From: Torreya grandis
Taxonomy: Eukaryota; Streptophyta; Pinopsida; Cupressales; Taxaceae
Assembly: GCA_037957365.1 (NCBI GenBank)
Contig: JARHVA010000021.1
Span: 2,907,501 to 2,971,500 of the forward strand
Length of the DNA stretch: 64,000 nt
Direction of reading: 5' to 3'
A program made the translations under genes and the position numbers. This document shows positions 1 through 13,129 of this stretch, piece by piece. The notes under the pieces are model-generated. The model was not told the origin of the DNA and made no database searches. It saw nothing but the letters and a program-made list of their open reading frames with translations. How positions within the stretch are numbered: the first letter of the stretch is position 1; each line of letters starts with the position of its first letter.

Positions 1-873
1 ATTGAAGCAATTTCAGGTCTTGGTGTAAACTAGAAAGTTATTTATAATTTTGAGATGCTTGTGTGGTATATTTGTGCTTCCAATTTGGTATACATTTGAA
101 GTATTTTGAGAAATTAAAGTGACACTTTGATGTATAACATTGGGAAGATATTTTGCAAGTTCTTCAGGAAGGTGGAGGATGATTATTGAGCATCATCAAA
201 GTCTTCTAAAGGTCTGATGGCATGAATTTACAAGTTTTGAGATTCTATTATGGTATTGTAGTTTTTTCATTTGTACTTGCAATCAATTTTTAATGGATCC
301 GCTCGAACGAACTTGAAGATGTATGGAATTACCGATTTCTATAAACAATTTTGGTGTAATATTTATTCTAATTTATAATTTAATAAGTCAATTTTAATTT
401 TTAAAAAAGCATATGTTATTAGTTTATGACATTTATAAAAAATACGATAAGTGAAATCTAGATTGATTGATCAAATAGTTGATTGAATTTAATTTAGTGT
501 ATTTTAAAATCAGATTTTGATAAGGTTATATCAGTTAAAATTCATATTTTTGATCATTTCATTTTAATCATGAAAACTGATAAATTAAAAGATTCATTTT
601 TAAACTATTTATTAGTAGGGGGTCTACTATAATTTACAGATCAAGTTTTGTTGACTTTAATGGAGTTTAATTGGGAAATGAGTTTACAAAGTTTTCTAAT
701 CACTTTCATTCATTTATAGAACACTAAACCTAGTTTCTATTTGATTAATAAAATTGAGAATATTCCACATCTAATTATTAAAAAAAAAATTATTTACTAA
801 GGGGGTAAAGATTGTTTCGGATCAATGAAATGGATATATGTATGAATAACATCAGTCACGAGAAAAATTTGAT
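1..873. other. AT-rich DNA without a recognisable gene
   Basis: I find no open frame of note and no protein similarity I recognise here. The stretch around 60-340 is slightly less AT-rich than what follows and could be a gene remnant or untranslated region. The rest, up to the repeat that starts at 874, is A/T-dominated. The last dozen bases before 874 resemble the bases before 6923, so the repeat boundary may lie slightly further left. Confidence 0.3.
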
Positions 874-1974
874 TGTTGGAGTTTGGATGATTAACATGAA
901 CAATCAACCCTAGCTTGAAATGTGCCATAAAATCTCTCATATATATATTTTTTGAATTTGGAAAAACTAGGACAGCAAATCACATACATCCATAGTTGGT
1001 TTGAATCTATTTAGAAAATTATTTTTCATGTTGTTACAATCCATAATGCATCTATATTTCAAGTGATGTAAATAATCAACAGTAGGTCTAATGAGGGTTT
1101 CAACAAAAAATCTATAAATACATCTTCTTAAATAACTCCTAGAGTACCACATGCCATAACAAAAGCACGGATGTGGTCTTTTGTAGCTTGAGAGTTTCTC
1201 TTGAAAACTTTGGAAAGTTCTTCTTTGAACCTAAAGGCAAATCATTGGATTGGGATAAAACCAAAGGCCCAAAGCAATTTCCCAATGAATGTGTAAAAAT
1301 AAATTTGGACTAAACCAACATTATTTATTCAATCACAAAGATAAAGACACAAAGTACCTTTTTTCAATAGGGTCACCAACCTCTATTCCGTGAGAGGTTC
1401 CTTGAAATTTTTAGAAAATTGAATACACAAGGAACTTTGAAATCTGGAACAGAGTCATAAAAGATTATTTGCAAGATTTTATGTCACTGTACTTTCTTTG
1501 GTTATTTAACTAACTCACCCAACTATAAATGATATAAAACTTTCAACATTGGAGAAATCACCATTTGACGGATGATTTTCCTTTGTGTTTGAGAGGGACA
1601 ACTCCCTCATATGATATGGTTTTTTTTAGTATTTTAAACCAAAAAATACAAAAAATAAGTAAAATTGAGAAAATAATAATTCTATAAATGGAGAAATAAT
1701 GGGAGGAAATGTAAAGGAGAATGGAAATCCTATAGTACAGTAAACATAAACAACTACTTAGATAACCCAATTTTGAAGGAAATGGGTTAAAATTTTCCCT
1801 TGGCATGTGAATGAAAATATAAGGATGCAAGTTTAATGAGATCAAGAATGGATACTTAGAGCACAAATTCCCCTTTAAAATATTATTTCATGTAATAGGT
1901 TTGATGCCAATTCACCAATATTTACAGCATAAAGTTTGTAAAGTTCAGAATTATTACATACAATGAGGAAAACA
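874..1974. repeat. Left copy of a 1.1-kb LTR-like direct repeat
   Basis: This segment begins TGTTGGAGTTTGG and ends GAGGAAAACA, so it has the TG...CA ends and the short inverted TGTT/AACA tips of an LTR. It matches 6923-8025 along its whole length with only substitutions and small indels, in the same orientation. The open frames inside it are mirrored in the second copy and have no domain, so I read them as shadows. The five bases before it (TTGAT) do not match the five after the right copy (TAGAG), so no target duplication is visible. Strand is undecided because neither primer site nor polypurine tract is clear. Confidence 0.7.
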
Positions 1975-4900
1975 CATTATGAGATCTATGAAAGATTTTT
2001 TATTTTATTGAGATCTTATTCATTATGAGGGTTAAATATGTGTAGCTCTATTTTTTAAAGATATGAATTTATTAACTTTAGCTTCAAAGGCACCAACAAG
2101 CTCATTGTACTTAACATGCATGAGGACAAAGGATAATACCCTCCACAAATTAACTCTTAAGTTTTATGTTTTATCTCCTTTTTCACTTACATGTTCTTAT
2201 TTCAAATGTATTTTTATCAAATTCCATTATCAAATACCCTTGATAGTTTAATTTAATTAATATCAATATAATATTAACTCCACTAATTTCATATAGCTTC
2301 AAGTGAAATAAACCATAAATGTTTCAAAAATAGTGAAGTTTAGAGCTTCTAGAAGATAGCTAAAAAGATGGTCAACAAAGCACATATGCTAATCCTTGTA
2401 CTTTTCCACTTTATAAACGTAATTCACCACCTATTTTGTTTTCTATGAAGTTAATTCTAAGTTATCAACAATCATAAGCTTTCCTTCAGTTGCACGAGTT
2501 GACAACACTATAATGAGTTCCAAGCACTGGACTTTATTTTGTAACTTGATTATGTGGCTTTGAGGTTCTAGGCCATGTATTGTGGTGACATCCATTTCTT
2601 TAATTTTTCACATTTTTTTGGGTAAACATTACATCTACAATTGTAAATTCTTAAAGAAGTTCCACTCTAATGTTGATTGTGTAGTTTCTTGTAAATTACT
2701 TCAAAATAATTGGCATCCTTTTTACTAATTTAATTTTATCTTTGTGACATGTAAATTTTGTATTGACTTCATGAATCACACACACACACATTGCCATATC
2801 AACAACCTCTACATTAGTAATCATGAAAGGAATATTTTATCATCTTCATTGAAATCTCTGATTCCATATATTTTATCAAGTAGCACAACCATAAATAATT
2901 GGGAAAAAATATCATCCTCTACATCTTATAAAATAAGTTCCTCTCCACAAATAATCCTCCTTAAATTTTTAAGGATACTAGGATATACATATTATATTGT
3001 AGAACTAACGGGATGCCAAATCTTAATGGGAACATCAATAAAAACTAGTTTAGTTTTCTACCTTAAAGGTGAGTTGATTAGAGAGGTGAATGCACTTACA
3101 CCATCAAGAAACAACATTAAAATATTAATATGGGATGAGGATGAAAAGAATTTAGGAGAAGATTTTTTAGGTCTTCTGAACACATCACCATACATGCTAT
3201 TTTCTTCATCTAGACTTAGTTCTTTTACTGATCCAATGTTTAAATAAGATACATATTAAAAGTATAATAACTTTGATGTGTTTTTGAACTCTAGTGGGAA
3301 ATAAAAACATGCTCCTTTGTTTGGGGCATGGACGACACAAGAAGGATACCACCATCTATTTGAGCTACTCCAATAATCATATTTTTCTTATAGTCCACAT
3401 CCAAGGTAATCTGCACATGCATAATGTCTCTTTACTATCTCTTACTCAACATGTACTATTAGAAGGTGATTCAGATAATACATTAGCATAAACATTACTT
3501 ATGTAGTATATATTATAATAGGTAATGAATAAATCCATCACCACCAATATGTGGAATACATTTAGTAGCGATTGTACCCTCTCAAGTTTTTTCTTTGTAA
3601 ATGTTATTGTTGAAGGAAAATTATTTTACAAGGCAAAATATTTAGATTTGGAACCTAAAATAGTGAAATGAATAAATCATCACTACTAATATGTAGAATA
3701 AATCTAGTAGTGTCATAATTTATTTTACCATCAATCTGGCCAAATTCATCTCCTACCTAAGTATATTGGTTGGCCTGAGATTACAAAACACTCACAAATT
3801 GGTGGGGTATACAATCTCCATGAGTCATAAAATTCATATTAAAATATATTAAATTAAAAAAATGTGATTAGTTGTCCAACTAAAGTCAACAAGTTTGTGA
3901 GTGCTAGATAAGTTTGCCTCATTGGTTGGTTCTAATGACAATTTTAGTAGTTAATATACAATAAATATTGGATTGCTATTCATATCATTCTTGCATTATA
4001 TGTTGATTTGAATTTATAAGTCTCTCTACCTATCTCAAATTTTCCATGATACCTATACACCAGATCATAATTCAATGAAAAATCTTTTTTTTTGATGATT
4101 AATAATGTTGGAGAATATTTTATTTGGTTTAAATTTGATATGAAAGGCATCCTATCCTATTTGATCTTAATATAACTTATCCCATTCTACAATATACACA
4201 ACCATTTTTTTACATGCCTCAGGTCCACCAAAAATGATATTATATAAATGCTTCTAAAAGGGATTTGAAGACAATCCACGTGCCCAAATTTCTTCATCAA
4301 CTTCTACTCCTCGGATGTAACTCCAATTTTACTCATCGACACTTATTATTTATACATATTTTCAGTAAGATTTGATGCAGAAACAAGAATAATAGGAGTA
4401 AAATCCCATGAATCCAAATCAAAGACTTCATTAATCCAGATAATAGTTTTCTATGATTTCCATAGTGAGCACAAAGGCTTTCTTGGAGATATGGAAAGAA
4501 ATGCTAAATCAGTGTAAGTAGATTCCACTATTTTTGTCTATTCATAAATGCAACTCCTATATAAATCTTTTTCATCTTCAAAATCCCCTAATGGTAGATG
4601 CAATAAACAATTTAGAATATCTAATTTATTTACGATTGTCTTTCTATGCTAGTAAGAGTTTGGATTAGAACTCCCATCTACAAAATTCATCCCTTGAAGT
4701 TGAAAATCTTGAATATTTGAGTTTTTATAGTGTGTTGAATGTGAATCTTCTAAACATGTTGTTAGTTGGCACTATAAAAACATTGAATTGATTTATTTAA
4801 AACACATGACTATATTAGTATTAGTTGACATACTGTTTGGAAATATTTTGCCTTTTATTTTCACATCCACAATGATGCATCCTATTCTCTTTGTTGCACT

Positions 4901-6922
4901 CATCTATAAAATTTAAATTGGTCTTATCAATCACTCCATCCCCATGATGCATATCAATAAAAATATAGAGTACACATTGATGAACCTTCTGAAGCTCAAG
5001 AATGGCCAAGACAATATCATTTAACATAGTAAAAACTAGATGCCTCACATTTGTTAGCACGGTGAAGTTATATATCTCACAATCAATGTCAAGGTGATTT
5101 ATATCTTGTGTTATTAAAAATGATGCTAAGTGAAAAAATGATATAATATCAAATACAAGCCCAAAGATACTAATACAAAATTAGTCTTAGATAGGAATCA
5201 TATTTAAAAAAAGCAACATCACTTGTGTCATATATTTATTCTTATTTTTTTCTCCCATTTGAACCAAATTTTAGTGCATTTATTTGTGGGTTTCTCGTCT
5301 ACAACTACTTGAGATCCAAATGAGTGGAATTAACACAAATATCCATATCAAAGGCCTTTTTTCAATTTCATTATTTAACAATAACTTCTTTGGAAAGAAC
5401 GTAATTAACCATATACCTTGCATGCACAATAGACCAACATTGGGAAGGGGAAAATAAGGGAAACATTTATCTAGGCTACATTTATTGAAAACACATGCAC
5501 ACAACAACAATGAGAAATAGAAAAATAATCCAAAATTAAATAAACCCATGACTATTTATAAGAGTCTAAAGAGAACAACAAGAATATGAAAAACAGTTAA
5601 TAGGTTTAAATAAGTATGAGTCTTAATGAGACATCTTGATGCGAGCAAATGAGATGAAGATTTTGGCATAACTCAAAGTGAGACAACATGTTAAGCATAT
5701 TTTGAGTTTTGGAGTGTGACAATATGATAGATATATCTATATAATAAGAATGAAAAACATAATCATCACAACATGAAGATAAATGGAAAAAAAATTAGTA
5801 GACCATTTTTCTATATGGAATGAGGAATGCAATTGAAGTTGAGTGTTGTAATGAAACTATAGGAATTGACACAAAGAGATCTTCAAAAAAAGTTTCAAAA
5901 ATAAGATAATTTATAAAATTTTGATATAAAAATTCTTCTTATTGACCTTATTATAGATCCTTGAATGTCTCATATTCAAGTTGCATGCATGTTAGGAGAG
6001 GAATATGTTCTGGTTCACTTTCATACTCCTGAACTAGCTAAGGGTATATTTGTAGAATCTGGTAATCAACTTCAATTGGTATTATACTTTTATTTCCAAT
6101 GTGTCATTCATTAAGAGTTCTTCATGCATGTGTTTTTCACCTTTGATCAATGTTTATTCTTTTATTTGGTGTGTTCTTGATCAAGCTATAAAGTGAAAGA
6201 ATCTATCTCCTAGAGCGAACATACGAAATAAGAATCAAATATTTGGAGATAATATTTAAGCCCTTGGACAAAGTGTTTAATTTATGAGGAAGGATATAAC
6301 ATTGATGAAGGATTATTTTTGTTTACTTCCTCATATGAGATGTTGTTGGAATATTATTCAAATGTTGTTATTGAAAAAGTGGAGCACACCATTGGATTTT
6401 TGGATATGGTACAATAATGCACATTGTTTTCACAAAAAAACTAAAAGAGTGTTATTATCTTCATCACAAAGAAAGATATTTGATCCATCATTTTTGTCTT
6501 CACAATGTAAATGATATGCTTCAACATCTTTTCTAACATCCAGTTCAATCAATGGTTCTAAAGACAAATATTATTCACTAAAAACTATAAAATTAAAATA
6601 ATCGAGAGGTGTTGGAAGTGTTTTTAATTCCTCTCTTTTTGAAAATTGATATGTATGGTTGGGAATTTTCTCTCAAATTATATTGTTTAGAGGATGTGAA
6701 TTATGAATTTTTATTTCTTCATGATAGGCCCCATTTTACATTCATTGTTTAAGGTGTTTGAAAGAGATTGTACAACATGTCTCCCTACATTCCTAGATAA
6801 AATTAGATCATATTCAATCTCAAATTATTATTTATGTGCATCCTCCACATCACATACTCTACTTATAATCAATATTAAATAGATTTATGAATGAAATAAA
6901 TCAATAAAAATAAAAATCTGAT
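1975..6922. other. Non-coding interior between the 1.1-kb repeats
   Basis: About 4.9 kb lie between the two LTR-like copies. I find no gag, protease, RT, RNase H or integrase motif on either strand. The largest frame, on the plus strand at 2744-3247, is rich in Ser and Ile and has no domain I can name. The part that can be recognised is a minus-strand histone-deacetylase fragment near 5.0 kb. The arrangement fits a large non-autonomous LTR element (LARD-like), but two independent solo LTRs cannot be excluded. A short CA microsatellite sits at 2777-2790. Confidence 0.45.
4932..5100 (-). pseudogene. Histone deacetylase (RPD3/HDA1 superfamily) fragment
   Basis: Read on the minus strand, one frame gives [15 protein letters not shown] followed by [12 protein letters not shown]. 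This closely follows the class I histone-deacetylase core, where the family has [14 protein letters not shown] and YIDIDxHHGDGV. The Asp-x-His pair that binds zinc in the active enzyme is still present (IDMH). Just upstream, in another frame, [10 protein letters not shown] matches the family's KCEASGFCYV, so a one-base frameshift separates the two blocks. A decayed match to the preceding Asn-His and CDIAIN-like segment continues to about 5100 with bases missing. Downstream of HHGDGV the similarity stops, possibly at an old exon end. Plant relatives such as HDA6 and HDA19 deacetylate histones in the nucleus; this piece cannot, because it holds only about 50 codons, is frameshifted, and has lost the rest of the catalytic domain. 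It lies inside the LTR-like repeat pair, which suggests a captured gene fragment. Confidence 0.8.
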
Positions 6923-8025
6923 TGTTGGAGTTTGGTTGATTAACATGAGAAATCAACCCTAACTTGAAATATATGTATGTATGTATAAATACACACATAC
7001 ATATTATGAATTTGGAAAAAATAGGACAATAACTCACATATATCCATAGTTGGTTTGAATCTAACTAGACACTTATTTTTCATGGTGTTACAATCCATAA
7101 TGCATCCATATTTTAAGTGATGGAAATAATCAACAATAGGTCTAATGAGGGTTTCAACAAAAAGTATCATAAATAAATCATCTTAATTAAATCCTAGATT
7201 ACCACATGCCACAATGAAATCATAGTTCACACATGGTCATTTGAATATTGAGAGTCTTCTCTATAAAACTTTGTAAAGTTCTTCCTCGAACCCAAAGGAT
7301 AATCATTGTATTGGGCCGAAGCCAAATTCCCAAAGTAGTTACCCCATGAAATGGGGAAAAAATGGGTTTGGACTATGAAAACCATTTACTTAATCACAAA
7401 TATAAAGGCACCAAGTACCTTGTTTCAATAAGGTCACCAACCTCCGTTCCATGATAGGTTCCTTGATATTTTTAGAAAATTGAATGCACAAGGTAATTTA
7501 AAATCTGCAACAGGGTCATAAGAGATCATTGAAAAGATCTTATGTCACTCTAATTTCACTAAATCACCCAACTATAAATGATATAAAACTTTTGACATTG
7601 GAGAAATCACCATTTGATGAATGATTTTCCTCTACGTTTAAGAGGGACAACTCCCTCATATGATATTAGGTTTTTTTAGTACTTCTAACCTAAAAGTACA
7701 AAAAAAAAGTAAATTTGAGAAAATAATAAGTTTATAAATGGAGAAATAATGGGAGGAATTATAAGGGAAAATGGGAAAACCTATAGTAGAGTAAACATAA
7801 ATAGCTACTTGGACAATCCAATTTTGAAGGAAATGGGTTAAATTTTTTCCCTATCATGTGGATAAAAATGCAAGGATGTGAGTTTAATGAGATAAATAAT
7901 GGATACCTAGAGCACAAATTTCCCTTTAAAATATTATTGCATATAATAGGTTCAGTGCCAATTCACCCATATTTATAGCACAAAGTTTGTAAAATTCAGA
8001 TTTTTTACATATAATGAGGAAAACA
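6923..8025. repeat. Right copy of the 1.1-kb LTR-like direct repeat
   Basis: Direct repeat of 874-1974, with the same TGTTGGAGTTTGG start and GAGGAAAACA end. The sequence just before it is A-rich (AATAAAAATAAAAATCTGAT). This could be a decayed polypurine tract if the element runs on the plus strand. If it runs on the minus strand, ATCAGA would be next to the LTR as in the core of the Met primer site, but the leading TGG is missing. Neither reading is convincing. Confidence 0.7.
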
Positions 8026-10360
8026 TAGAGTTTTAATAATATCTATGCACATGAACAACAAATAATAATTTAAAAAAATAATAATATAAAAAAATCATTC
8101 AATAAATATTCATATTATACCATCACTTTCATTTTATTCACCAAAATATTAAAAAATAAATAGTTGTACACAAAGTTGCAATAACCCTTTCCATGGGTTG
8201 GGAGAAAATAAATTAAGAACCTCTTAGCCTTAAAAATTTAGCCATTTATACAAATTTATCCCTTAAATTTAGTTTAAAAACTACATTTTGACTTAACCTA
8301 ACTTAATAAAAACTTACCCTTACCCTGAGTTTGGTCACTTTTTATCTTTTTTGTTATTCTTGACACTTTTTTACATAATAGAAATTAAATTGTTTTCATG
8401 ACTGTGTTTGAAAAATAATATTTAATGCACAATGAATTATTGAAATACATTGTATTAATTTGGCCTTCCATGATAATACCCAATGGGTAATAGGGTTTAT
8501 AAATATTATGAATACTTATTCATAGTCTCACCATGTATGTGTCATATATATTTGATCAGGTCTCATAAAATGACTTTTGACTATAGATTGAAAGTGAACC
8601 CATCTAAAAATTTATTTGAGGATAAAATAATTCATAATATTGGATCACTCATAAAAACATATTTATAATTATTTAAATGAGAGATAAAACAAATTCTTGG
8701 TGTGAACATTAGGGCCAAATTAAGAATATGCATTTTTGCCTTAGACCATTTTGAGATTTTTATGTGCTTGCAGAACAAAGATCATTTAATTTTTTTTTAT
8801 TCACTTAGGAACCTTACTTAAGTTATATATGAATGTTAAAATTTCATTCAAAACCAATTTTTTAATTGTTTGAACACTTCAAAGACTATTTTGGGGCTTG
8901 ATGGCACTTAGAAAACTTTAAACAACTTTTTGGTAGACGTTGTCGAGCTTATCATGCCTTTTGAGCACCATGGGAACCCTTTAAAATTATATTCCAAACC
9001 CATTTGGTCCCATTAGGTGGATTAAACACCTATGGTACTATTTACACCAAATTTACAAGACCCCATCGGGTGGATTGGGCTGAAATAGAAACTATGGCAT
9101 TGCAAACCAAATAAAAGAAATTGGGCTAGAATGGAACCTAGGGAACTTAGACAAAAATGGGGATTTATGGGTCATAAGGAAATCCAACCTTTGAGGCACA
9201 AAATGAACATTTTAACTGAGTTTTTATACTCAAAATTTATAAATGAGACTTGGTCTAAACAATGGAACATAATTTTTAAAACTTTGATGAGGTTAAAATT
9301 TGGGTAAAACTTATGGGTGCTCAAGGTACCATAAATCTCATTTTTGCTTAAATTCATACTCACATACATTAACTTCTTGGATGCTTGATTTTATATTTAA
9401 TTTATTTCTAACATTTAATCAAACCAATGCTAAATTAAATAAGTGTTGTAAGCTATTTTAAACGCTAGGTGCCATAAATGCCAAGTATAATGAACACCAA
9501 GTTAAATAAAAACTAAGTTGGAAAAATGCTAAATGCCATATAGTGCCAAATATTAAAAAACGCAAAATTGAAAAGGGATCTAGATGCCACTAATGATGTT
9601 TATTTTCATGTTATAATATTCACAAACATCTTTACTTAATAGCTCTTATGTTAAAAAATAATTGGAACTTAGTTCTTGGCCCACGAATGTCAATTCTTGA
9701 ATTTTCACCGCGTGTAATGTTTTTATGTGGATTTGTCTAGTATCATGCTTTGAAAGGGTTCATAAAGTATTTTAAATTAGGACATAAATTCACTATAATT
9801 ATTCCACTAATTTTTATTGTCTCCATTCTTGATTCACCTCTGATTGCCTCTTAAGAGTGCAGTTGGGGGTTTTTATCACAAAGTGGAAAAAATTAGGATA
9901 CCATGATGGACGTGCAAGACTTAATGCTAAGGACATCTACCATACATTTATTTAATGTGAATTAAATGTATGATCCTATGGCTTTAAATTGTGTAATTTA
10001 AGCTTATTGATCCTTGATCTTTTTAGTTTTCTAAGCTTATTCTTTTACTGGTTTTTATGAACAAACTTAGACGCATAATGGAACTTTGGATTTTTTTTAT
10101 AGATGTTGATGTTGGGTTTTTTATGATCCAAATTATTGTTTAGTTTTGTTATTATCTTTTTATTTTTATGTTTAAATAAATTATTGGTTCATGGGAATTG
10201 GTTACATCCCATAACCACCCGTAAAATCTATAATAATAATCAGATATAACTTTTTACCTTCATTGTAAATAATAATCAGCTATAATATTTATCATATTTT
10301 TGTCAAATGATTTATTTTAGAATGTAATTTCTCAATTATTCCTCTATTGCCCTTGGCCAA
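8026..10360. other. Decayed AT-rich DNA; right end possibly an LTR
   Basis: No coding frame can be supported. Small degenerate repeats with a CCCATYRGGTGGATT core occur near 9010-9075. The last few hundred bases before 10361 contain a doubled AATAATAATCAG motif and end GGCCAATAG directly before a Met primer site, so they are probably the 3' part of an old LTR whose left edge I cannot place. Confidence 0.3.
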
Positions 10361-10363
10361 TAG

Positions 10364-10373
10364 TGGTATCAGA
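10364..10373 (+). other. Initiator-Met tRNA primer-binding site, isolated
   Basis: TGGTATCAGA matches the first ten bases of the usual plant LTR-retrotransposon primer site for initiator Met tRNA (TGGTATCAGAGC). It follows GGCCAATAG, which could be an LTR end in which CA has become TA. No gag frame is readable downstream, so this is at most the 5' stub of a plus-strand element. Confidence 0.4.
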
Positions 10374-11169
10374 TCTTGGAAATTTAAGAGGAATGATGGA
10401 TTTGAACACTTAAATCATTTTTTGCTCTCATCTTTAAAGCGGTTATGCATGCATACAGGGTTTATGGTAGTGTAGAAGAAAAATAAGGTAAATCATAACA
10501 TTATTATTGCATTTGGTAAACTGTACCTAAAACATAGATATGGAAATATTTATATATTTATTTATCTCTATAGAGGATTGAAGGCTAGTCATAAACTAGT
10601 AGTGCAATGCCATTTTTTTGAATGATTTTTTATTACATAACACCTGCACAAACTATAAAGTATGACATGTTATAGTTATGGTATTGTGTTGAATATATAT
10701 AGAGATTAAATTTGTTCAAGTTTTTTGAATAAGTTTATCTATTCTCCTTTTGTATGGTGATGCCTTGAACAAATAAAAATATTATCAGAATGGTTTCCAG
10801 GAGGGTCCACATCAACAAAATATAATGCAGATCTATATGACGACCTCACATGGTAAAATTGATCTTACAGTGGAAGCAACAACATGACATCCCTAGTGTG
10901 AGTATGACACATATTAGTAGGGGTTCTTGAGATACCTCATAACATTATAATTATAAGAATAGCTATTAATCTCATAGAAAGGAGACTAAAGAACTATAGG
11001 AAATAAGAAGATCATTCCAAAGGGTTATACAAAGATTTAGGCTATTACAACATATTAACCATAACCATCCAATGCACCTATGCTAAAACCATTCTTATCT
11101 TATCTTAAAGGATAAATCAGGTTAATTTTTAAATATTATTTATGACATTAAATAAAATTCATAGAAAGG

Positions 11170-11628
11170 ACATTAAACAAACACACATATTCTCACAAGA
11201 TACAAATAACTCATACAAATATATTAAGATTGTTTGCAATCTTGAACTCAAGTACAACTTATAATTTTAGGCATTATTCCAATATAGATCAAGAGATTTC
11301 AATTAATTAGATTAAATGTAACATTAAGACTTACAATTAATTAAAATCAATAAGCTATTACAATCCCAAAAGGGGTTGCTTATACTATGTTTGCAACTAT
11401 TTGTAACTCCCAGACTATTTCTCTTGTACTTACTACAAGTGCATCTTCTAAGTTGTTACAACACACGTTTGGACTGAATCCAAGAATAATATAACAAGAA
11501 ATAAATTAAAACCAAATTTGTGAGCCATATGACATGTCACTTATATTCCTTATCTATGCCTTTGTGAACCATCTGATGTGTTATATGTATTTCATGTGTT
11601 ACAATACACACATAACCTCACACTAACA
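11170..11628 (-). repeat. Probable copia-like LTR, minus strand
   Basis: On the minus strand this begins TGTTAGTGTGAGG, directly after a purine-rich tract (AAGTCTGGGAGAG, 11629-11641) that looks like a polypurine tract. It would therefore be the 3' LTR of a minus-strand element lying to its right. The far edge near 11170 is estimated only. I did not find a second copy or a matching primer site to the right, so the element is incomplete or its other LTR has been lost. Confidence 0.4.
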
Positions 11629-11641
11629 CTCTCCCAGACTT

Positions 11642-13129
11642 AATTTGTTATCTCATCCTGAGACAAATTCATAAAGTTGAAGAGATTGGTGAACAAAGAG
11701 AGTGATCCAAAATTGGAAACAACTAAATAAGAGTTGTATAAATCACATGAATCACCTTTAATTGGTGCTCACTTTATACACATCACTTAGCTACCCTTGT
11801 GGCTTTTCAACTAAGTAGCATACTAGTCTATTACCCTCTCAGGTTTTCAATAGATTAAAACACCTAGATGGATTCCCTTTTTAGATTTCAACCATCCTAG
11901 GACTGTGAAACTTGTTGAGGTAGCTCATATAAAAATTTCAAAATTGAAGCCAAAATTTTGAAATTGATCACTGCACATTACCTAGTAGGGTGGAGATGGA
12001 GGAGTCTGAGTGACAATGTGAGTCTAAGGTTATGATGTCAAGGAAGGAGCACTCTGAGTAGCACACTTTTTTTTTTGAATACACGCCAAAATTTGACTAG
12101 GAGAAATAAATAAGGGAGTGTTAATTAAGGGCTAGATCAAATAATTGAACTTAATGAGCTTGGCTTTGCATGCCTTTTAATCCATGAGAAATTTTTTGAT
12201 AGCACACAGAAGATTTCATAGGAGAGCTTGATCTAAAAGGATCTAAACCAAATCTATATCTCCAGTGATGGGTAATTGGGATTTTACTATGGACATATTT
12301 TTATTTATATTCTTTAATAGATCATTAAGTTTGTTTGCATGCCTCTGTGCTTGTATTTCAACAAAGTTGTTTCATAGTTGTTGGTTCTGCCAAGTTTGAA
12401 ATCACTACATAACACTATGCTATACATGGTTGGAGGCTTGTAAATATGAACTCATTTGATAAAAAAAGGTTACATGATCCTCCATGGTTATCTTGGTTGT
12501 GGATGCCTACATAAAATATGATTGTGCATTACTCTAGGTAACATCTAGGTGTTACTTCTAGTCCAACATGCATTGTGAAACTTACATTACTTAGGTTATG
12601 GCCTTTGATACATCATGATGATAAAATAAATGTATTTCCAAGAGAGTCTCCATTTCAACCTTGGTAGATTGGACTTACCTGTGAGTAGGTTGACCTTATG
12701 AATAGATAACCAATTAGTGACCAATTGCATTAAAAGAAGTTGTAGCTTATCTTGATCTAAAATAAAATGATCACTAATGACCTCTTGGACCAAGATGGAC
12801 AAAAAAATTTAATGATTTAATTTTCCTTATGTAGATGATGGTGTAAGCTGGCATTTTTCTAGTGTAAGTTATGAACTTGTTGATCCAAAGTCATAGATTT
12901 TTGGATGAGGGACTCTTTAAATGCAACCATTCCTTCAATTTGTTTTATTAAGGGGAGCTGTGAAACATCTAACAAAGTTTTTATGGTGAGGGGAGCCAAA
13001 ACAAAAGTTATTATAGCCATGGTTTTTGAAGCTTGTTATAGGGGATTGATGGGTAAGGAAAAGGTAGTGCACCAGGAGGAAGTTATGCTGAGACATACCA
13101 CATCCATAGACGTTGACTTAGTGGAGCAG
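11642..13129. other. Non-coding DNA, unassigned
   Basis: No supported gene. The left part would be the interior 3' end of the copia-like element implied by the LTR edge at 11628, but no copia RNase H frame can be read. Frames at 12596-12802 and 12905-13132 show no domain. Confidence 0.25.

Noticed and set aside
967..1152. Similar minus-strand frames at 967-1152 and 6940-7170 suggesting a conserved peptide
   Set aside because: They lie in the two copies of the direct repeat, so the similarity comes from the DNA repeat and not from selection on protein.
2744..3247. 167-codon plus-strand open frame inside the 1.1-kb repeat pair
   Set aside because: Composition is Ser/Ile-rich, there is no domain, and no supporting context; I do not call it a gene.
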